NCBI GenBank assembly: GCA_930633525.1
Contig: CAKNFP010000002.1
Location: 2,025,269-2,089,268 of the forward strand
Source: Hyphomicrobiales bacterium
GTDB taxonomy: Bacteria; Pseudomonadota; Alphaproteobacteria; Rhizobiales; Beijerinckiaceae
Reading direction: 5' to 3'
Length of the DNA: 64,000 nucleotides
Part shown: positions 1 to 8,161 of the stretch, piece by piece
How the letters are laid out: every line of letters starts with the position of its first letter
Numbering within the stretch: position 1 is the first letter of the stretch
The notes under the pieces: generated by a model
What the model was told of the DNA's origin: nothing
Databases searched by the model: none
The model's input: the letters and a program-made list of their open reading frames with translations, nothing else
Made by a program: the position numbers and the translations under genes

Positions 1-732
1 ATGCAGATTGGTGGCGACGATCGTATCAAGGCTTCCCGGCTTCAGCGTCATGCGGATGGTCATCGCGTCGACCAGCATCTTGTCCCAGGTGACGTCGGGA
101 AAGTCGCGGGCAACTTCGGCCGCGATTTCATCCCACAGCACCATGCCGTGCCGCTGCGCGTTGGATTTCGTCACGACCGTCAGGAGCTTGCGCGGCCGTG
201 ACTGGGCCAGCGCGAAGGCGTAGCGCATGATGCGAGTGACACCGGCGCGGGTGAAAATGGAGACCTCGGTGGCGATCTCCTCCGGCAGGCCGCGATGCGA
301 GCGCCCGCCCTGGCCGGCATACTCCCCCTCCGAATTTTCGCGCACGATGACCCAGTCGAGCGCCTTGTCGTCGATGTCGCGCAAGGGCGTGCGTATGCCC
401 GGCAGGATGCGCGTGGGGCGCACATTCGCATATTGGTCGAACGGCTGGCAGATCGCGAGCCGGAGACCCCAGAGAGTGACATGGTCCGGCACATCCGGAG
501 CGCCGACCGCGCCGAAATAGATCGCGTCACAGCCAGCAATCTGCGCCAGGCCGTCCTCCGGCATCATGCGGCCGTGCCGCTTGTAGTAGTCCGATCCCCA
601 GTCGAAATGGTCGAAAGCGAAGGCGAAGGTGCCTTCGCGCTGGGCGAGCGTCTCGAGCACCTCAATCCCCGCCGCGATAACCTCTTTGCCGACCCCATCG
701 CCGGGAATGACTGCGAGCCTGTAGGTCTTCAT
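1..732 (-). CDS. Tartrate dehydrogenase-type beta-decarboxylating dehydrogenase (partial, 3' end outside window)
   Basis: This gene begins at ATG 730-732, reads leftward and runs off the window after about 244 codons. The product starts MKTYRLAVIPGDGVGKEVI, the nucleotide-binding start typical of the isocitrate/isopropylmalate/tartrate dehydrogenase family. It keeps ENSEGEYAGQGG and TKSNAQRHGMVLWDE, which match the tartrate dehydrogenase/D-malate dehydrogenase branch (Mn2+ and NAD-dependent oxidation with or without decarboxylation of tartrate or malate). A GAGAGGCG ribosome site precedes the start. A second family member lies just upstream on the same strand, so the two probably form a transcription unit for a hydroxydicarboxylic acid. 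The exact substrate cannot be read from the sequence. Confidence 0.88.
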   Translation of the reverse strand, partial: MKTYRLAVIPGDGVGKEVIAAGIEVLETLAQREGTFAFAFDHFDWGSDYYKRHGRMMPEDGLAQIAGCDAIYFGAVGAPDVPDHVTLWGLRLAICQPFDQYANVRPTRILPGIRTPLRDIDDKALDWVIVRENSEGEYAGQGGRSHRGLPEEIATEVSIFTRAGVTRIMRYAFALAQSRPRKLLTVVTKSNAQRHGMVLWDEIAAEVARDFPDVTWDKMLVDAMTIRMTLKPGSLDTIVATNLH

Positions 733-752
733 GGGCGCCTCTCTTCCATGCA

Positions 753-768
753 ATCTTCCATGGAAGAT
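753..768. promoter_or_regulatory. 16-bp perfect palindrome upstream of the first dehydrogenase gene
   Basis: ATCTTCCATGGAAGAT is a perfect inverted repeat 21 bases upstream of the start of the gene ending at 732. An extra half-site, TCTTCCATG, lies immediately beside it at 742-750. The position suits an operator for a dimeric regulator acting between the two tandem dehydrogenase genes. No cognate regulator is visible in the window. Confidence 0.4.
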
Positions 769-939
769 GAACCACGGCTCGCCACGGGGGGCAATTGGCG
801 GGTGAGGCTTCGTTGAAGTCGGCAGACCTGGCTGTTCCCGCAGACCCGATCTCAGCCAGGGAGAATCAAGTCAGCAACAGACAGGCCTGTTCTTGGAGAC
901 CGCGCCGTTTGTCCGACGGGTCTCCGGATCCATGTCTGA

Positions 940-2004
940 TTACCGCGCGGCAGCGCGCAGATTGCGGACGACCGCATCAGCGACGTCAGTCGTCGAGGCG
1001 CGACCACCCTGGTCGGGCGTCAGCACCTCGCCCGCGCGGGTGGTTTCCTCGATGGCAGCAAGCATGGCTGTGCCGGCCTCGGCTTCGCCAAGATGCTCCA
1101 GCATCAGCGCGGCGGTCCAGATTGTCGCCAGCGGGTTGGCAATGCCGCGATGGGCGATGTCCGGCGCAGAGCCGTGCACGGGCTCGAACATCGACGGTAC
1201 GCCGCCCTCCGGATTGATGTTGGCGGAGGCCGCGAAGCCAAGGCCCCCCTGGATGGCAGCGCCGATATCGGTGAGGATATCGCCGAAGAGGTTAGAGGCG
1301 ACAACAACATCGAGGGTTTCCGGGTTCGTGATGAACCGGGCCGCGATGGCATCGACATGGTAACGCTTAACCTCGACGTCAGGATAGTCCTTGGCGACGA
1401 TATCGGTGACCTCGTCCCAGAACACCATGGAGTGCTTCTGCGCGTTGGATTTCGTCACGGAAGCCAGGCGTCTGGTCCGGCGGCGCGCCTGCTCGAAGCC
1501 GTAACGCAGGATGCGCTCGACAGCCTTGCGGGTGAAGATCGCCGTCTCGACAGCGACCTCATCCGCCGTGCCGACATGCAGCCGCCCGCCGGCGCCGGAA
1601 TACTCGCCTTCCGTATTCTCACGGATGCAGAGGATATCGAAATTCTCCGCGCGCAGCGGGCCCTTCACGCCGGCCAGCAAGCGGTGTGGCCGTGCGTTGA
1701 CGTAGAGGCCGAACTGCTTGCGGATCGGTAGAAGAAGACCGTGCAGCGAAACAGAATCCGGCACCTTCGCGGGCCATCCGACCGCGCCCAGCAGGATGGA
1801 ATCGAAGGGACGCAACTGCTCGATGCCATCCTCCGGCATCATGCGTCCCGTCGCGAGATAGCGCTCGCATGACCAATCGAAATGTTCATAGTCCAGACCA
1901 AAGCCGAAGATGCCGGCGGCTGCGTCGAGCACCGTCCGCGATGCCGCGACCACTTCGACGCCGATTCCGTCGCCCGGTATGACGGCAATGCGATAAGAGC
2001 TCAT
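940..2004 (-). CDS. Tartrate/isopropylmalate dehydrogenase family protein
   Basis: A 354-residue NAD-dependent beta-hydroxyacid dehydrogenase. The N-terminus RIAVIPGDGIGVEVV is the family nucleotide-binding start. IRENTEGEYSGAGG and VTKSNAQKHSMVFWDEV carry substrate-binding residues, VVASNLFGDILTDIGAAI holds the metal-ligand aspartates, and EPVHGSAPDIA is the adenine-binding loop. Length is normal for tartrate dehydrogenase or D-malate dehydrogenase (about 350-360). It is a paralogue of the partial gene downstream (1-732), 207 bases away on the same strand. Two divergent copies in tandem suggest two related substrates, such as tartrate and malate or different stereoisomers. The substrate is inference; the fold family is secure. 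Confidence 0.9.
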   Translation of the reverse strand: MSSYRIAVIPGDGIGVEVVAASRTVLDAAAGIFGFGLDYEHFDWSCERYLATGRMMPEDGIEQLRPFDSILLGAVGWPAKVPDSVSLHGLLLPIRKQFGLYVNARPHRLLAGVKGPLRAENFDILCIRENTEGEYSGAGGRLHVGTADEVAVETAIFTRKAVERILRYGFEQARRRTRRLASVTKSNAQKHSMVFWDEVTDIVAKDYPDVEVKRYHVDAIAARFITNPETLDVVVASNLFGDILTDIGAAIQGGLGFAASANINPEGGVPSMFEPVHGSAPDIAHRGIANPLATIWTAALMLEHLGEAEAGTAMLAAIEETTRAGEVLTPDQGGRASTTDVADAVVRNLRAAAR

Positions 2005-2479
2005 CCGCTATCCCCTGCTATGATGCGCAAACTGTCCGCAATCGAACTTGCGTCTTCCGATACAGCCGTTGCGTGCCGAGGGGAAGCCCGCATGCGAATT
2101 CTGCCGACGTCGACAGCGGAGATGAGGACACGGCGATCGACGTCCTTGCGCGGATCGATCAGGACGCGTCAAAAGGTCTTGCATGTCAGGGGCTATACGG
2201 CTTTGTGTCAATGATCTGTTATCGAAATGGCGACCAAAAGCAGCTCCGTTATGGCATCACATCGCGCAACCGGATCCATCGCATCATTCGCATGGGACCC
2301 GCGCGTGCTGAACACCTGACATGGCGGCATCTCGCATGGCTCTCTATCAGCCAGATATCTATATAAGCAATTGATTTATTGACTAATATATATTGGCGCG
2401 ATGACGATCCGCCATTTCGTACCACATTATTTTTCGGACGCTGACTTCCATTGGCGCAGTTGATCGTCGCGAATTGGAG

Positions 2480-2638
2480 CGCGAAATGGATCACCCAGCG
2501 ATGGATCGTCGAGTGGTCGATGCCAATTCCACGCTCTGCCATGATTTCTTGCGGGTCGCGCGAACTCAGCCCGTACGCCCGACACCCGTGAACGCGCGAC
2601 AGGATCACCGATCGGTCGAAATGGCGCCCCTTGAACAT
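2480..2638 (-). pseudogene. IS6-family transposase, N-terminal remnant
   Basis: Reading leftward from 2638, the translation FKGRHFDRSVIL then SSRDPQEIMAERGIGIDH and STIHRWVIHFA matches the N-terminal zinc/HTH region of IS6-family (IS26/IS240-like) transposases. Homology stops after about 53 codons and the frame continues into unrelated sequence, so the DDE catalytic domain is missing. No terminal inverted repeats were recognised. This is a dead fragment between the tartrate-dehydrogenase pair and the sugar-acid locus. Confidence 0.75.
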
Positions 2639-2768
2639 GAGACCGCCCCCGCGACGGGAACAATCTCATGCCAGGCCCGAATTGCCGCAGCGTTTGCGAC
2701 CGGGAGCGCCAGAACGATCACGAAACATTTCTGTCCAGTGATGCAGCTAGCCGGCTCGCGCCATATCG

Positions 2769-4502
2769 TCAGTGGGAATGTCTTGGTGTTCCCGCCTTCC
2801 GCTTCCCAAGCAGAAAATCAAAATCGCAACCTTCATCGGCTTGAAGGACCCGTTCCACATAAAGACTTTGGTATCCGCTTGTCTGGATCGGTTCTGGAGC
2901 TTTCCATTGGGCCGAACGCCTTTCAAGCTCCTTCGCATCGACAAGCAGCTCAAGCTTGCGTGCCTCCACATCGAGCTCGATGATGTCACCGTCCTGGACC
3001 AGGGCCAGGACACCTCCGACGGCCGCTTCCGGCGTGGTATGCAGAATTACTGTTCCATACGCGGTACCGCTCATGCGGGCGTCGGACACCCGGACCATAT
3101 CGGTGACGCCCAGACGCAACAGTTTGGCGGGAAGCGGCATGTTTCCAACCTCCGCCATGCCCGGATAGCCTTTTGGGCCGCAATTTTTGAGGACCATCAC
3201 GCAATCGGCGTCAATATCCAGCTCAGGATCGTCGATACGCGCGTAATAGTTCTCAATGCTCTCAAAGACAACGGCGCGGCCGCGATGCTTCATCAGGCGC
3301 GGTGTGGCGGCCGAAGGCTTGATAACGGCGCCTCTAGGAGCCAAGTTCCCCCTTAAGACCGCAATTCCGCCTTCTGTTGTTAGAGGTCGGTCTAGAGGGC
3401 GTATAACCTCGTCATTGTAAACCGTCGCGTCCGCGATGATTTCCCCGATTGTTTGCCCGGCGACGGTCGGAGCATCGACGTCGATCAGGCCCTTTGCCTC
3501 CAAGATCTTCATGACGGCGGCAAGGCCACCGGCATAGTAAAAGTCCTCCATAAGGAATTTTCCGGAAGGCATCAGATCGACGATAGTCGGCACGCCTCGG
3601 CCGAAGGTATCCCAGTCATCAAGTGAGAGATCGACGCCCAGGCGGCGCGCAATGGCTATCAAGTGAATGGCGGCATTGGTAGACCCACCTATCGCACCAT
3701 TCACCCTGATCGCATTGAGAAACGCGCGTCGGGTTAAGATATCAGACATACAGACGTCTTCGTTTACAAGGCCGACGATCCGCCGGCCTGAGAGTTGCGC
3801 GAGGAGCTTTCTCCGCGAATCGACAGCTGGGATGGATGCGTTGTCATGCAGAGCCATTCCCAGCGCCTCCACCATGGAGGCCATGGTGGAGGCTGTCCCC
3901 ATGGTCATGCAACTGCCTGCCGAACGACTTTGTCCTTGCTCTGCGGAAAGAAAATCGGACGTCGACATTCGCCCAGCCTTGAGATCTTCGTAGTATTTCC
4001 AAACATGCGTCCCCGAGCCGATCGGTTTCCCGCGGAAATTGCCGTTGAGCATAGGCCCACCGGAGACCACAATAGTGGGCAGATCGGAGCTCGCGGCGCC
4101 CATCATCAAGGCAGGGGTTGTCTTGTCACAGCCGACGAGAAGCACAACACCGTCGATTGGATTCCCGGTGATTGATTCCTCAACATCCATGCTAGCCAAA
4201 TTGCGGAAAAGCATGGCGGTTGGACGAAGGTTCGACTCGCCTAGCGACATCACGGGGAATTCGAAGGGAACCCCTCCAGCTTCGTAGACGCCTCTTTTCA
4301 CGTGGTCCGCGAGTTCGCGCAAGTGCGCGTTGCAAGGTGTCAATTCCGACCAAGTGTTGCAGATCCCGATGACGGGGCGCCCGTCGAACGCATCCTCAGG
4401 AATACCCTGATTCTTCATCCAGCTCCGGTGCATAAACGCATTTTTGCCTGCCCCAGAAAACCAGTCCGCCGACCTCAATTTCCGTTTCTCAGACATTGTC
4501 AT
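2769..4502 (-). CDS. IlvD/Edd-family sugar-acid dehydratase (L-arabonate/xylonate dehydratase type)
   Basis: A 577-residue Fe-S dehydratase that removes water from an aldonic acid to give a 2-keto-3-deoxy acid. Cluster ligands are visible at C57 (ICNTWSELTPCNAH), C125 (GCDKTTPALMMGA) and C198 (GSCMTMGTASTM). S478 in SDARMSGTAYG is the expected catalytic alkoxide serine. From memory of L-arabinonate dehydratase (C59, C127, C200, S480), all four are offset by exactly two residues, which favours the sugar-acid [2Fe-2S] branch over dihydroxy-acid dehydratase IlvD. It diverges from the phosphatase-GntR-SDR-AraD1 run at 4681 onward, and a candidate GntR site lies in the shared upstream region. The sugar configuration is unknown. 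Confidence 0.9.
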   Translation of the reverse strand: MTMSEKRKLRSADWFSGAGKNAFMHRSWMKNQGIPEDAFDGRPVIGICNTWSELTPCNAHLRELADHVKRGVYEAGGVPFEFPVMSLGESNLRPTAMLFRNLASMDVEESITGNPIDGVVLLVGCDKTTPALMMGAASSDLPTIVVSGGPMLNGNFRGKPIGSGTHVWKYYEDLKAGRMSTSDFLSAEQGQSRSAGSCMTMGTASTMASMVEALGMALHDNASIPAVDSRRKLLAQLSGRRIVGLVNEDVCMSDILTRRAFLNAIRVNGAIGGSTNAAIHLIAIARRLGVDLSLDDWDTFGRGVPTIVDLMPSGKFLMEDFYYAGGLAAVMKILEAKGLIDVDAPTVAGQTIGEIIADATVYNDEVIRPLDRPLTTEGGIAVLRGNLAPRGAVIKPSAATPRLMKHRGRAVVFESIENYYARIDDPELDIDADCVMVLKNCGPKGYPGMAEVGNMPLPAKLLRLGVTDMVRVSDARMSGTAYGTVILHTTPEAAVGGVLALVQDGDIIELDVEARKLELLVDAKELERRSAQWKAPEPIQTSGYQSLYVERVLQADEGCDFDFLLGKRKAGTPRHSH

Positions 4503-4585
4503 CTTTCAGCTTGTCAGTCGTCCTTCGGGGACTCGAGGGTCGCGGAAAAATCGCCTTTGCCGCAGCAGGGCGTTGACCGGATATC

Positions 4586-4597
4586 ATTATTCATAAT
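4586..4597. promoter_or_regulatory. Candidate GntR operator in divergent promoter region
   Basis: ATTATTCATAAT at 4586-4597 sits between the divergent dehydratase and phosphatase genes inside a markedly AT-rich stretch (4581-4616). Its reverse complement recurs exactly at 5519-5530, at the start of the gntR gene. At both places a second ATGAA half-element lies 9 bases from the first. The repeated element and its positions fit an operator for the GntR protein encoded at 5522. The assignment is inference. Confidence 0.5.
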
Positions 4598-4680
4598 ATT
4601 CATATTATATAAAAATCAAGCCCGCCGTCGCGCCCCCGACGGCTTTGTGGGAGGGCCGCGCATGCAACGGAAAAAGTCTT

Positions 4681-5490
4681 ATGAATGAAACGGAGCTCTG
4701 CGCACGGCTTGCACTTGCGAAGGTGCTGGCGAAAGAGGGAGGGCGGCGTGCCCGTGAATTATTTCGCTCCGGGAATTTCGACGTCGCATTCAAGGGTCCA
4801 GGCGATCCACTGACCACTGCGGATTTGGCGGTCGATGCGTTTATCCTGGATGGAATTCGCCGGTCATTTCCGCAGGATGGGATCCTGAGTGAGGAATCTG
4901 GTGGTGCGGAGGCCGATGTCCTTTGGGTGATTGATCCCATAGACGGAACCCAGAATTTCTCTCGAGGGATAGCGCGCTTCGCCGTCTCCATCGCCATTTG
5001 CGAAAATGGGCAACCTATCGGAGGCGCGATCTACGACCCTATGGCCGATGAACTCTTCTTTGCGCGAAGGGGGGGAGGAGCCTTTCTCCACGACAGGGCG
5101 ATACGGACCAGTTTGATCTGCGATCCAACATGCGCCCTGATCGAAGCAGGCTATTCAGCCAAACACCCGTGGGAAGCCTATCATGGCTTGACGGGCCGGC
5201 TTCTTTCCGCTGGGTTCGGGGTGCGCCAGGTCGGCTCTGCGGCGCTCGGTCTTGCCGAGGTTGCTTGTGGTCGGATCGACGGATACTGCGAAATGCACCT
5301 GGAAAGCTGGGATGTCGCCGCCGCCGCCCTGATCGTGGCTGAAGCGGGGGGCATCGTCAGCAACTTCTTCGCTGGGGATTTGCGAATGGGTGGTCCAATC
5401 GTAGCCGCAGCGAGGGGCTTGTGGGAACCTCTTATTGCGGCATCTGCGATTGCGGACGGGCGGTGCGCGCAGACAACACTGCAGTGTTGA
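4681..5490 (+). CDS. Inositol-monophosphatase-family phosphatase
   Basis: A 269-residue Mg2+-dependent phosphatase of the IMPase/FBPase-like superfamily. The metal-binding signatures are in order: ILSEESGG (glutamates), WVIDPIDGTQNF (motif 1) and ESWDVAAAALIVAEAGG (motif 2). Substrates in this family include inositol phosphate, histidinol phosphate, 3'-phosphoadenosine and sugar phosphates, so the sequence alone does not settle it. Here it leads an operon of sugar enzymes and an ABC importer, which suggests dephosphorylation of an imported or internal sugar phosphate. I chose ATG 4681; an in-frame TTG at 4645 would add 12 residues that do not look like the family. The next gene (gntR) starts 31 bases after its stop. 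Confidence 0.85.
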   Translation: MNETELCARLALAKVLAKEGGRRARELFRSGNFDVAFKGPGDPLTTADLAVDAFILDGIRRSFPQDGILSEESGGAEADVLWVIDPIDGTQNFSRGIARFAVSIAICENGQPIGGAIYDPMADELFFARRGGGAFLHDRAIRTSLICDPTCALIEAGYSAKHPWEAYHGLTGRLLSAGFGVRQVGSAALGLAEVACGRIDGYCEMHLESWDVAAAALIVAEAGGIVSNFFAGDLRMGGPIVAAARGLWEPLIAASAIADGRCAQTTLQC

Positions 5491-5518
5491 CAGGGCATTT
5501 TTGTCGGGTAATCTCATT

Positions 5519-5530
5519 ATTATGAATAAT
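5519..5530. promoter_or_regulatory. Second copy of the candidate GntR operator
   Basis: ATTATGAATAAT at 5519-5530 is the exact reverse complement of the element at 4586-4597. It overlaps the proposed gntR start codon (5522), so binding could give autoregulation. The longer palindrome ATTATTATGAATAAT (5516-5530) and a following ATGAA at 5531 reproduce the 9-base spacing seen at the first site. Confidence 0.45.
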
Positions 5531-6322
5531 ATGAAAATTAACACGAGTGTCCCCAATCCCGGCGGGGCGCGGGCGTCGGGGAGATCTGTCGCCTTGGCCG
5601 GCAGCCTTCACGGCATGGTGGTCGAGCGTCTCGGGTTTCTCATCGCGTCCGGTGAGTTCAAGGCGGGCGACTTACTTCCTAACGCCGACGAGCTGTCGGC
5701 GCGTCTTGGTGTTGGGCGAAGCGTCCTGCGGGAAGGACTTAAGGTTCTCTCAGGCAAGGGCATGATTGAGGCTCGGCCCAAGACGGGCACGAAGGTTCGT
5801 CCTCGGTCCGAGTGGAATCATCTCGATCCCGATCTCCTGGCGTGGCGCTACGTTTCCCCTGGTCTTGAAGATGTTGCCTCGCTGTTCGATCTGCGGCGGG
5901 CGATCGAGCCCGCAGCCTCCGCGCTGTGTGCGCAGAGAGCCAGCCAAGAACAGACCTCGGAACTCCGGGCGATCTTCCTTGAGATGGAGGCGACAGCCGA
6001 CGATAGCGACCGCTTTGCTGGCCCAGATCTCTCATTCCATCAAGCGCTTCTGCGGTTCACCGGGAATGAATTGTTGGCATCATTGGCGGCCGTGGTTGAA
6101 ACCGCGCTTCTCATCAGCTTCCGGCTCTCTGACGATCGGTCGGATGGGCAGCGTCACTCGCTGCCGCTTCACAAAGCGCTGCTCGAGAAGATCGAGGCGC
6201 GGGACGCTGAAGGGGCCAGGCTGGCAGCAGTCGCGCTCTTGAACGATGCGGAGACTGATGTTCGTCGTGTGCTTGAGCGGCGCGGGAATGCTGCGGCCGG
6301 ACGCCGGCAGCGACAGGACTGA
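5522..6322 (+). CDS. GntR/FadR-family transcriptional regulator
   Basis: A 266-residue regulator. Residues about 25-95 form a winged helix with the typical GntR core (GDLLPNADELSARLGVGRS and VLREGLKVLSGKGMIEARP). The C-terminal part is an FCD-type ligand domain: an E-x-x-A segment (DLRRAIEPAASALCA) and later histidines in SFHQALLRFTGN and LPLHKALLEKIEARD that could bind a metal and an organic acid. The gene lies inside the operon between the phosphatase and the SDR, so it most likely senses the sugar acid or an intermediate. Alternative starts are ATG 5522 and ATG 5531. Paired AT-rich elements at 4586 and 5519 are its candidate binding sites. Confidence 0.88.
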   Translation: MNNMKINTSVPNPGGARASGRSVALAGSLHGMVVERLGFLIASGEFKAGDLLPNADELSARLGVGRSVLREGLKVLSGKGMIEARPKTGTKVRPRSEWNHLDPDLLAWRYVSPGLEDVASLFDLRRAIEPAASALCAQRASQEQTSELRAIFLEMEATADDSDRFAGPDLSFHQALLRFTGNELLASLAAVVETALLISFRLSDDRSDGQRHSLPLHKALLEKIEARDAEGARLAAVALLNDAETDVRRVLERRGNAAAGRRQRQD

Positions 6323-6327
6323 GAGAT

Positions 6328-7098
6328 ATGATTGAAGCGCAAACAATCTATCCGAGTCTGGACGACGTTCCTGTGTTCATCACGGGAGGCGGAAGCGGCA
6401 TCGGCGAAAGTCTCGTCGAACATTTCTGCCGCCAAGGGTCACGGGTGACCTTCGTCGATCTCGCGGAAGAGGCGTCGCTGGGAGTTGTGGAGCGCATGAG
6501 GGCCGCCGGATTGCGCGTGCCGCGGTTTGTGCGATGTGATCTGCGCGATATTGAAGCTCTGCGCGCCGCGATCACCCAGACCGCGAAAGAGGACGGTCCC
6601 ATTCGCGTTCTCCTGAACAACGCCGGGAACGACGATCGGCATCGCACGGAGGACGTGACTGTCGAATACTGGGACGACCGCATGGCGGTTAACGTCCGAC
6701 ACCAGTTTTTTGCTGCCCAGGCTGTTCGTCCCTTCATGCGGGCCGCCGGCGGCGGGTCAATCATCAATTTCGGTTCCATCACGTGGATGGTTGGCGATCC
6801 TGATTGTCCTGCTTATGTGACATCCAAGGCGGCCATTACTGGCATGACGCGCGCCCTCGCGCGCGAGTTCGGCCCTGAGCGTATCAGGGTCAACTGCATG
6901 ATTCCGGGATGGGTCATGACCGACCGGCAGATGCGTCTCTGGCTCGACTCCAACGGGGAGCGCCAGATCGCCGAGCGGCAATGCCTGCCTGACCGAGTCC
7001 AACCCGCAGACATTGCCCGCATGGCGCTATTTCTCGCGGCCGACGACAGCCGGTTGTGCACCTCTCAGCATTTCATCGTCGACGCAGGGTGGGTCTAG
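6328..7098 (+). CDS. SDR-family oxidoreductase (sugar dehydrogenase type)
   Basis: A 256-residue classical short-chain dehydrogenase. It shows the cofactor loop TGGGSGIGE (residues about 13-21), NNAG (NNAGND), catalytic serine in GSITWM and YVTSK for the catalytic Tyr-Lys. Acidic D after the second strand (VTFVDLAE) favours NAD(H) over NADP(H). The C-terminus is the common glucose/galactose 1-dehydrogenase type. It starts 5 bases after the gntR stop. Given the dehydratase and epimerase neighbours, oxidation of a sugar at C1 to its lactone is the simplest role. No lactonase gene is visible in the operon, so spontaneous or unlinked hydrolysis would be needed. Confidence 0.88.
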   Translation: MIEAQTIYPSLDDVPVFITGGGSGIGESLVEHFCRQGSRVTFVDLAEEASLGVVERMRAAGLRVPRFVRCDLRDIEALRAAITQTAKEDGPIRVLLNNAGNDDRHRTEDVTVEYWDDRMAVNVRHQFFAAQAVRPFMRAAGGGSIINFGSITWMVGDPDCPAYVTSKAAITGMTRALAREFGPERIRVNCMIPGWVMTDRQMRLWLDSNGERQIAERQCLPDRVQPADIARMALFLAADDSRLCTSQHFIVDAGWV

Positions 7099-7121
7099 GA
7101 CTCATCCTACAGGAGTGATCG

Positions 7122-8123
7122 ATGCGCATTGTCCAATACCAGAGTTCCGAGGAAGAGCGCCGCGTTGGTCTCATCAGTGACGACGGCATGGCGCTCCATC
7201 CACTTCGAGGGGCTTCGTCCGTGCGCGATCTGGCCCGCCAAGCCGCAGATCTGCGACAGCCACTTGCAGATATCGTGTCGGATCTCGCTGAAGACATACA
7301 AGTAGACTACATCAGCCTTCTGGATCAGGGCCAAATACTCCCGCCGCTCGATCACCCAGAACCGGCGCGCTTTCTTATAACCGGCACGGGCCTCACGCAT
7401 ATCGGAAGCGCTGCTGCGCGTAACAGGATGCATGTCATCGCCCATGGCGAGAAAGCGGCTGATGAATCCGATTCGATGAAGATATTCCGAATGGGCCTGC
7501 AAGGCGGAAAGCCTGCGGATGGCAAGATCGGCGTCCAGCCGGAATGGTTCTTCAAAGGCACCGGCACCTGTCTCGTGGCACCTGGCGCGGATTTGCCATT
7601 GCCGCACTTCGCGGCGGCAGGCGCGGAAGAGGCAGAAGTCGTTGGCCTCTACCTTATTGATCAAGAGGGCAATCCCTGCCGGATCGGTTACGCGCTAGGC
7701 AATGAATATTCCGATCACGTCACCGAAGGTCAAAACTATCTCTACCTCGCTCATTCCAAGCTTCGTTCCTGCTCAATCGGGCCCGAGCTCCTTCTTGGCG
7801 AACTTCCGCATGAAGTCCGTGGAAAATCGAAAGTCCTGCGGGGTGGCGTGACCATCTGGGAAGAGGAGTTCCTCTCCGGCGAGAAGAACATGCCCCATTC
7901 GATCGCAAATCTGGAGCATTACCACTTCCGTTATCCGATGTTTCGTCGCCCGGGCGATTTACACGCTTATTTCTTTGGTGCGGCTGTGATGAGCTACGCC
8001 GCCGGAATTCAAACGCAGTCGGGCGATGAATACGAGATCGAATCCTCCATCTTCGGGCGGCCCTTAAGAAACAGGATGGTGGCAGTGCCGGACGAGGGAA
8101 TTGCGAGAGTTCGGGCGCTCTAG
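7122..8123 (+). CDS. AraD1/GguC-like protein of the fumarylacetoacetate hydrolase superfamily
   Basis: A 333-residue protein with FAH-type features: GTGLTHIGSAAARN near residue 87, the acidic metal-site segment AAAGAEEAEVVGLYLI, GNEYSDHVTEG and a closing GDEYEIESSIFGRPLRN. This is the AraD1 (GguC) branch, found next to non-phosphorylative L-arabinose or related sugar pathways and thought to act on 2-keto-3-deoxy sugar acids. It follows the SDR by 23 bases with an AGGAGTG ribosome site. Together with the dehydratase at 2769 it supplies the two central steps of a non-phosphorylative route: dehydration, then cleavage or dehydration of the ketodeoxy acid. The precise reaction is uncertain. Confidence 0.82.
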   Translation: MRIVQYQSSEEERRVGLISDDGMALHPLRGASSVRDLARQAADLRQPLADIVSDLAEDIQVDYISLLDQGQILPPLDHPEPARFLITGTGLTHIGSAAARNRMHVIAHGEKAADESDSMKIFRMGLQGGKPADGKIGVQPEWFFKGTGTCLVAPGADLPLPHFAAAGAEEAEVVGLYLIDQEGNPCRIGYALGNEYSDHVTEGQNYLYLAHSKLRSCSIGPELLLGELPHEVRGKSKVLRGGVTIWEEEFLSGEKNMPHSIANLEHYHFRYPMFRRPGDLHAYFFGAAVMSYAAGIQTQSGDEYEIESSIFGRPLRNRMVAVPDEGIARVRAL

Positions 8124-8161
8124 GAAATCGGTCGGAAAGCTGGTCATAGAGGGGGGAGCAA

